This document shows, in pieces, positions 57,641 to 64,000 of a DNA stretch of 64,000 bases; position 1 is the stretch's first letter; each line of letters starts with the position of its first letter. Below the pieces are notes generated by a model. That model saw only the letters and a program-made list of their open reading frames with translations. It searched no databases and was not told where the DNA came from. The stretch comes from Phytophthora sp. 'mugwort' (taxonomy: Eukaryota > Oomycota > Peronosporomycetes > Peronosporales > Peronosporaceae), in assembly GCA_033558025.1 (NCBI GenBank), contig JAUCEF010000010.1, positions 1,699,001 through 1,763,000 on the forward strand. Direction: 5' to 3'. A program made the position numbers and the translations under genes.

Positions 57641-57992
57641 GTCATCCTATTATCGATATATCAAGTCGGAAGGGACCAGTGCAACACGCTCAGATGAGCT
57701 CGCGGGTCGCCCATTTCCGGCCACATAAGGTGATAATTTCAGTAGTATTTCCTCCAAAGGCATAAGGAACGGCGATGCACTCGAAACAGCTCCGAAAACT
57801 TTTCATCTTATTAGAGAACTTTAGATTCAGGACTAAGTCCGCACGTTTGGAGCATCTCCACTTGTTCCAAAAGAATTGGTAAGAAAAAAAACTATTTTGA
57901 ACTTTAGCAACCTGGACGATCTCAACTGAACGAAGGCTGACAGCCAGGGGCGCGCGCCACGAAAAGATAAAGGTTTCACGCTACGACCTGGA

Positions 57993-59180
57993 ATGATGCA
58001 AGTCACAGAACGGGAGTTGAAGTTCATGATAGCGGCCATGCTCGCGATGGGAATTCCGCCCCTTGACGCTGTGCGTCATTCACTACGCTACATCTGTGCG
58101 AAGTGGCTCCAAGACTACGAACCGCTTGTGGCGCGGCGTTTCTCGCTTCAAAGACTCCATGCTGCCACCTGCCGACATCGTTTTCGCTTCTTGCCAATTA
58201 TACAGCTGGATGAAGCATTAAACCTGCCGCCGTACATTTACACAGCTCAAGGCTGCCCTGTGCCGAGGAAAGAAGCGCTGTGCCTCCTTCTGCGGCGACT
58301 TTGCTATCCTAGCCGGTTGAAGGACCTCGAGGAAGAGTTTGGACGACAAGAGTGCGTGCTGAACTCGGCAAAGGACGTCACTGTGATGCTCGTATACAAC
58401 AGGATAAAAACAAGATGACATTCGACGAACGCATCGTAGATCGATACCACCGCCGCTCAGCAGACGCCATCTTTGAGAAGGTCGGTCGATTCTCAAGTTG
58501 CCTTGAATTTATTGATGGGACCATTCGGATGACCCGATCTGCTGTCCGACGTGGTATCAGGAACAAGCCTACAGCGGTCACAAAAAGGTTCACTGCATCA
58601 AGTTCCCGAACGTCACGCTGGCACACGGACTGATCGTCTCGCTCGTTGGGCCATTTGAAGGCCGCCGCCACGACGCGTACATGTTGCAAAGGAGTGAAAT
58701 GGAGCAAAAGATGACTCGATATCCTGGATATGTGATCTATGGAGACCAAAGTTATCCTCTTCGCAGCTGGCTGATAACGCCATTTGCAAGTGCAGTGCCT
58801 ACGCAACCGCAAATGCGTTTCAACCGACTTGAGTAGAGCTCGGATCGACGTGGAGTGTTGTTTTTTTTGTGGGTAGTTCGGTAAGGGAAGTTTTTTGAGC
58901 TGCGATGCAACATGAAAGTATTTAAGTTGCCGCTGGGACTGATGTACATCGTCGCTGCATTTTTCGTGAGCTGCTTGTCGTGCATTCGGCGGCGCAATCA
59001 AGCGAGGAAGGTAGTTTCGCTGCCGTTTGCCGACCCTGGAAATATATCTTGCTGATCTGTCAACCGAAGGTGACGTTGATGAAGCGGAATACAGCTCTGC
59101 GGAGGAGATCAATTTCTCTTGAGGACGAGTCAGATTTGTCGAGCTGGGATGGGAGCGATCCGGACGGTGATTCAGAGTAA
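57993..59180 (+). pseudogene. PIF/Harbinger DDE_Tnp_4 transposase (element 2)
   Basis: Opens with a 141-codon frame: RFLPIIQLDEALNLPPYIYT, CPVPRKEALCLLLRRLCYPS, RLKDLEEEFGRQ. It continues in another frame with CLEFIDGTIRMTR (first Asp) and, after a shift, YSGHKKVHCIKFPNVTLAHG, LVGPFEGRRHDAYMLQ, VIYGDQSYPLRSWLITPF (second Asp) and RIDVEWCFF (Glu), with an acidic tail ending DPDGDSE at 59180. The D-D-E motifs are present in order, but at least three frameshifts and stops inactivate it. The subtype differs from the element 1 transposase. Confidence 0.8.
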
Positions 59181-59379
59181 CATATCATGCAAGCATGACG
59201 ATAATCGCTCTCATTTATTGAAATAAAAGACTGGGTGGCCTTTGCTGCTACGTTTCCTTGACTTGTTTGATCGCCTATGTTTGCTGCACCCGTACTGTGT
59301 AGCTTAAGCGTTGGAGCTTATTCAGCTCAGGTGGCAAATAGCAAAATGGCTCTGCTTAGTCGGCAGTCTCCGCGCTATA

Positions 59380-60620
59380 GGAGGGCTGTTTCAAACTGGC
59401 TTCAAATCCTTTTGCCATTTGATACATTATTCTCGTGTTGTTTTGCTCCATTTCAGCAAGGCTGAGTTGTGTCTGCGCGTCACGTGCACGCTCTCGGTTT
59501 TCGCGCACCCGAACAGCGTGCTCTCGATTCTCGATCCTCTCTGCTCTTCACTTAGCACTTTCAGAAACGCAAGCGGATCAATTCGCTTGAATGTTGCCGT
59601 CTTTTGCTTGTGTGGGAGCTCGACGCTGACAGCGGCATCACGAATAGCTGTGCCTCCAATTCAGTCTGCCTCGACCTTCTTGATTCAACCCCCGGCACGA
59701 TCCGCTATTTCCATGTCCTCGGCGTCCTTGAGGCCAACGTAGCGACTCATCAACTCTTCAAGCTTTTGCTCAGTGGTGTCTTTTTTCGGTTGGGCGATAT
59801 TTTTTATTATCACATGCGGTTAGTTCTGCTGTTACATATTAGTATCACCGACATAATTTGTACAGTACCTGAACACGCATGATCAGCGTTTACTTCCTTC
59901 TTGTACGCCTTTTCCAGCTTGTTGATGTGCTTTCGAAGGCTGTCAGGGCTGACCTTTCGGTTTAGCACAGCTGCCAAGTGCTCGGTGATCTTGACCCAGC
60001 ACTCCGCCTTGGACTCCTTCTCACCGCGGTTGAAAATTCCATTGTCTCCAAGAACCTCTTGCATCACCAAACAGCTTTCCTTGGCGCGGTAAACCATTCG
60101 CGTTTAGCGGGGTGAGTCATATAATCAGCACCCGTCTCATCATTCTCGTGCTCGCCTTCACCAGCATCTTCGGCATCATAGCTCGGCTGAACCTCCTTCT
60201 CCGACGACGTCTTTGCAGAACTCGACTTCGGCTTACTCGACACCTTACCCGTCACTTGATTCTTCTTGGCTTGTGTTTTCAGCTTCGACTCGGGTTGCTC
60301 GGCCATCTTGGTCTTTGGCGTCACCTTGTCGTCCTTGTCATCCATCCACAATGACCTTTCGCTTGGGAGGAATCTTGGCGGCGGCTGGGCGGTCTTGAAT
60401 TTCGCAGCGGCCGAGGTGAGGTCGCAACTTGACTAGCGGTGACAGTAGATGATTTACTCTCTTCGTCGTAGGGGTGTGCCTCGCTGTCGGCGCCCTCAGT
60501 GGCTGCGGGAATTGCCACTCTTCCCTGCTGCTGCGTCTCGATGAATTGCGCCTTGCTGCTGGACAGAGGCAGCCCTGGACGCTTCCACGACGTGCCGCTG
60601 CGCTTGCCCGACGCTGTCAT
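59380..60620 (-). pseudogene. Myb/SANT-like DNA-binding protein of Harbinger element 2
   Basis: Minus strand: a Ser/Lys-rich N-terminus (MTASGKRSGTSW at 60620; later MDDKDDKVTPKTKM). A Myb/SANT-like domain follows a frameshift (LGDNGIFNRGEKESKAECWV, LRKHINKLEKAYKKEVNAD, 60055-59890). Further down come EELMSRYVGLKDAEDMEIAD and coiled-coil remnants to about 59380. Harbinger elements encode such proteins to bind the terminal repeats and carry the transposase into the nucleus. Frameshifts and stops break the gene. Confidence 0.6.
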
Positions 60621-60960
60621 CTTCCCCGACTACAAGTTGGCTTGCGATTGTCGACTGCAACGGCAACTTGCCGACCTCTTCAATATAGTAGAATTTCTGC
60701 CTCGGATTCGTAAGGATATAAAACCATAAAGGTATTCCAGGACATGCTCCTTTGGAGCAACGCTGCCTTCGTTATTCTCGCTTTTGGAGCAAGTTGAGTG
60801 CACCTACCGTTTTGGGCTCGCTAAGTACGAATATTTGTTTTAAAAGCGCCGAGTCATCCAGAATCTAAAGTTCTCTACTATCTAATCATGGAAATACTCT
60901 TCGGAGTTTCTTTGCTCTAAATAAAATAGTAGCTGTATCTTTCTATTTTCAGCGAAAATA

Positions 60961-62202
60961 CTATCGAGCCGTAGCTAAGGAGATATCGATGCCCGGAGAG
61001 CTGTGGCGTCGCGCCGCCAAGCGCAAGTGCGGGTATTCGCCTCCGACCATGCACTCCCGGCATCGGGCACAAAATTGAATGGTGGCTGCGTAGCGATTGT
61101 AGATGATCATGGGCTCGCGATAGCAGCATTTAGCGCAGGCATTGTACGCGCAGAGACCGCAACGTCGCCGCCGTCGCAACAGATCGAACTTGGACGTGCA
61201 CGCCACGCAGTGGGAGTTAGCAATGTCCGTACTGACCTCGCGCGGGTTGCATTTCGTACTGCTAGCTTTGCCACTTGTGCAGTCCTTTCGACGTTGCTTG
61301 TGGAGCACCTCACCCAGTCGACAAATTCCTTTAGCGAGTCGGTGAAGTCGTGCGGCCGTCGTTCGGGCCGTGCCGAGACGGTCGGCTTTAAGGAAGTCGG
61401 GGTCGACTCCAGCGTGGAACAAGACGCGGACACTCGCTTTGCTCTCTGGTGCCTTCTCGACCAGCATCCAGCCACGGAAAGGACACAAGTCATCCACGTG
61501 TTTACCACTAGCCTTCCCTGCGAGGACCTCATGTTCGGGAAGAGAGGTAAAGACGATGGCAAAGCCGTCCTTTGTGGGTCGGAACTGCTCAATGTAGCAC
61601 ATTTGCTCGTTCTTCTTGTGCGAGAACCGCTTCGAGCGCACGAACGCGCACGTCTTGACTGTCAGCAAGCTGCCATCTCCAGGCATCGTCGAGTCGGCGT
61701 GTACCATGGAGCCGTAGATAAAGTCTCGCTTGTATAACTCTTGCATTACCTTGTTGAAGTCGCTCTCGTTGGGTGTCCGAAGGAGTGAGACCAACCTCTC
61801 CAAGGCCCGGCCACCGGAGACTGTGCCCATAGCCAGCACCTCGGCGTCCGCCGCCGTCGTACCACTTCCGCTGGTGATGCTTCGAGTGAAGATGGAAAAG
61901 GCCCGGTAGTCGTTCTTCCACTTCCAGCCGTGAAGCGACACGTTGGCCAGGGCATTATTAAAGTCCGTCGTGATCTGAACGCCCTCGACACGTCGTCGGA
62001 GCTCCACGTCGCTCACGAGCACCTTTCGAGTCGCCGTCGCGGTATTGGGCGGCAATCGCGTGCACCCTGGGAGGCTGCAGCACTCGGGCGTTGGGAACAG
62101 CCGGGACCCGTCGAGGCCTGCGGTTTTAAGCATGTCGATGACCCGTGGGGAGGCCGAGGAGAACAACGCCTCTGCTCCGCCCCGTGGAACCGTCGCCGCC
62201 AT
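60961..62202 (-). CDS. START-like/FYVE zinc-finger protein
   Basis: Intact single frame of 413 residues. Residues about 60-310 look like the START-like lipid-binding module of the oomycete family (FNNALANVSLHGWKW, DFIYGSMVHADS, ADRLGTARTTAARLHRLAKG). Residues 332-385 form a FYVE-type zinc finger with eight Cys as four C-x2-C pairs (332/335, 348/351, 356/359, 378/381) and a basic RRRRRCGLC patch in the place of the R(R/K)HHCR phosphoinositide-binding motif. Probably binds PI3P-type lipids on endosomal membranes; partner unknown. No intron. A candidate initiator (TTATTCC) lies about 44 nt upstream. The related broken gene at 55752-57640 points the other way, with the Harbinger element between them. 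Confidence 0.82.
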   Translation of the reverse strand: MAATVPRGGAEALFSSASPRVIDMLKTAGLDGSRLFPTPECCSLPGCTRLPPNTATATRKVLVSDVELRRRVEGVQITTDFNNALANVSLHGWKWKNDYRAFSIFTRSITSGSGTTAADAEVLAMGTVSGGRALERLVSLLRTPNESDFNKVMQELYKRDFIYGSMVHADSTMPGDGSLLTVKTCAFVRSKRFSHKKNEQMCYIEQFRPTKDGFAIVFTSLPEHEVLAGKASGKHVDDLCPFRGWMLVEKAPESKASVRVLFHAGVDPDFLKADRLGTARTTAARLHRLAKGICRLGEVLHKQRRKDCTSGKASSTKCNPREVSTDIANSHCVACTSKFDLLRRRRRCGLCAYNACAKCCYREPMIIYNRYAATIQFCARCRECMVGGEYPHLRLAARRHSSPGIDISLATAR

Positions 62203-63900
62203 TTTCTTGAAATCGCGTGTGGCCTCCGCAGCGCAAAAAGAGGAATAACGCTCTCAACAGACCCAAGCCCGAGCGGAGATCAAGTGGTAGGCGTTCGTGG
62301 TGTAGTTTGCTGCATCTAGCCAGCACTGACTGCTGGCTCCCAGGCGCTGGCAAGCGTCGAAGGAGTGACCCGAAGAATTTTAAGGGTGCGGCACGGCCGA
62401 AACCGTGTCGGTCCAGTGCTGGCACTGAGCCCTTCGCGATGCACAAAGTAAATTGTGGGCGAAACTATGACAATGCGGTAGTGCTGGTATGTCTGCATCA
62501 CGTCGTTTCGTGTGAGAAAACGAGGCTTGGGGGAGGGAATTCCAGGCCCGGCATCGGCCTTAAGGGACGGGCGCTTTCGTGTGCGTCCCTGGGAGGCGAG
62601 AACGTGTCCTCCTCACGATGCAGTGGGCGGTTGGAGACTTACCATGGACGACTACCGGAGCAGCTCACAAGGAAAGTCTGATGGGGCTTGCTACGGTCTC
62701 GACGGAATCGAACGTTAGTATGAGCAGCTATCAACTGAGATTGACTGCGTTGATGTGCACATGGCTCAATCGCGTCCTCCTCTAGTTCGTATATCGACAC
62801 TGCCGAAAACCTCGTCATTATCGGTATAAAGTGTCGCCGTGCGTGCGGCTACAGATCATGGGAGGCGGCAAATGAAGCCGTGATTTGGGTTTGATCGCCT
62901 CAGTTTGGTGCGTCTTGCGGTCTTACTTTTCGGACCCCACAAAACGCCCGTGTCCCTGTCATCCGCCTTATGCCTTAGCGTTTCAGTCACCGATTACAAT
63001 TCTCCGGTTTCTGTCATTTATCGGGCGCCGCATGGGTGATACGGCCAGCACTGGACGTCCAGTTTCGTCCCGGGTTCAAAGAGGTTTCCGATATACATCC
63101 TGGCGAAAGAGTTTTCTCCAATATTGGGCCAAGGCGATGCCGACAGGCTGCCGAACAGTAATCCCGATCCATGGTGTTGCAGCGTTTCGCAGCCCTGCAT
63201 CGCGTAGCAGGAGACTGCTGGATCCTGAGAAGGAACGTAAGCGTACTAGAGGGTGAACACAGGCTTTCTCCCTTGTCGTCCGTCAGTGCTTGAGGCTGGT
63301 ATGGTCAGGACGGTGATTCCAGCAGCGCTAAAGCTATTACTTAATCAGCGGTTGGTCTCCACATGCTTACTGAGTCTAACGAGCGCCAACGGACTGGAAC
63401 GGACTGGAACCAACACGATCACGCAACGCTGTAGTTAACTTTATCGGGAAGTTGAAGTTGTCAGCCAATCCCATTGGAGTATTCTCAATATGTCGACTCA
63501 CCTAAAACCCACCGCCTGCCAATTACGAACACACTTTTGCTCTCTCGCTCGTGGCACGTCATTAGAAGCCTGAGCAAAGCTACACACGGTAGAGCATTGC
63601 AAATCATCTTGAAATCCAGGTGTGGACGTGTCGTGGTGGCAATGGAGCGAGTGGTCTAAGTCCGTTCGTACTTCCGTGGGTGTTGCTCAATCCGTTCACG
63701 CTTCTGTATAATACAGTGTACATGTACCATCACGGACGATCTCATCTATCAATGACACGGAGCATTGAGCAACGCAAAAAGACTGTTCTCTACGATATCA
63801 GGAATAGATTCTGGACTGGTATAAAGAACGGGTGATCAATATTAATTATTTTATTGATTCCTTTTATTCTTAACAATATCTTCATTATGCGCTTAAAAAC
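62203..63900. other. Intergenic; nothing recognised
   Basis: Open frames at 62217-62681, 62885-63256 and 63620-63835 have no recognisable domain and are not called. TTTATT near 63850 (AATAAA on the minus strand) may be the poly(A) signal of the gene at the right edge. Confidence 0.45.
62241..62250 (-). promoter_or_regulatory. Candidate initiator of the START-like/FYVE gene
   Basis: Read on the minus strand, CGTTATTCCT resembles the oomycete initiator TCATTCC with one change. The putative start base near 62246 is about 44 nt before the ATG. Confidence 0.3.
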
Positions 63901-64000
63901 TTAGTGCTTTGTACGCGCTCCTGGTGCCACTTCCACTCCGGTAGAACTATTGTCGTCTCCGGAGCTGGAAAAGGCCAACCCCAGCATTGGTGGCGGATCT
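63901..64000 (-). CDS. C-terminus of an unidentified protein, cut by the window edge
   Basis: The last 32 codons on the minus strand read DPPPMLGLAFSSSGDDNSST, then GVEVAPGARTKH and TAA at 63903-63901. Composition looks like a disordered protein tail, and poly(A)-like AATAAA signals follow downstream. The domain part lies outside the window, so the function is unknown. Confidence 0.4.
   Translation of the reverse strand, partial: DPPPMLGLAFSSSGDDNSSTGVEVAPGARTKH

Larger units (their letters stand above)
57785..60912. mobile_element. Second PIF/Harbinger element, about 3.1 kb
   Basis: Inverted ends: left CTCCGAAAACTTTTCATC then TAGAGAACTTTAGATTC (57792-57828); right, read inward on the minus strand, CTCCGAAGAGTATTTCCAT then TAGAGAACTTTAGATTC (60907-60861). 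The 17 bp inner block is exact. Outer limits and target duplication are unclear. It holds a plus-strand Harbinger transposase and a convergent minus-strand Myb/SANT-like gene, the standard two-gene layout of this superfamily. Confidence 0.68.

Noticed and set aside
61003..61737. 244-codon plus-strand frame
   Set aside because: Lies wholly antisense to the intact START-like/FYVE gene.

Overview
The window looks like nuclear DNA of an oomycete, most probably Phytophthora or a close relative. The evidence is the mix of sequence seen: compact genes with short introns, GC-rich third positions, START-like/FYVE proteins of the kind oomycetes have expanded, and decayed DNA transposons (hAT, PIF/Harbinger, piggyBac, pogo/Tigger, Tc1/mariner) next to retroelement fragments. 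The species cannot be fixed by reading alone.

Layout. (1) Positions 1-10862 are a tandem array of a roughly 555 bp unit, cut by the left edge of the window. It holds 20 complete, apparently identical tRNA-Val(CAC) genes on the minus strand. (2) 10863-17100 is gene-poor. It has two tRNA-Arg(TCG) genes facing each other, a broken tRNA-like sequence, poly-G tracts, an Ulp1-protease-like relic, a possible solo LTR and a WD40 (Utp13/TBL3-like) fragment. (3) 17.7-45.1 kb is a graveyard of nested transposons. Its best-defined part is a 6.1 kb PIF/Harbinger-type element (19504-25597) with imperfect terminal inverted repeats of about 50 bp and a TTG target duplication, sitting inside a hAT transposase gene. 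Inside it are a minus-strand Harbinger transposase, a plus-strand DUF6818 (Myb/trihelix-like) gene split by a gag fragment, and a SET-domain gene. Further on come two pogo-like, two piggyBac-like, one more hAT, one mariner and one Tc1 transposase relic. (4) 45.9-53.4 kb is the host gene island: eIF4G (+), a YIPF5/Yip1-type Golgi protein (-, convergent with eIF4G), a monoglyceride-lipase-like hydrolase (+) and a possible small gene (-). (5) 53.4-64.0 kb has long perfect hairpins, a broken START-like/FYVE gene (+), a second Harbinger element with transposase plus Myb/SANT-like gene (about 57785-60912), an intact START-like/FYVE gene (-), and at the right edge the probable C-terminus of another gene (-).

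How it fits together: the host genes serve translation initiation, ER-Golgi membrane traffic and lipid hydrolysis or lipid sensing. Nearly everything else is mobile DNA that has lost its reading frames. The two most unusual things are the long head-to-tail tRNA-Val array and the composite Harbinger element carrying a SET-domain gene.
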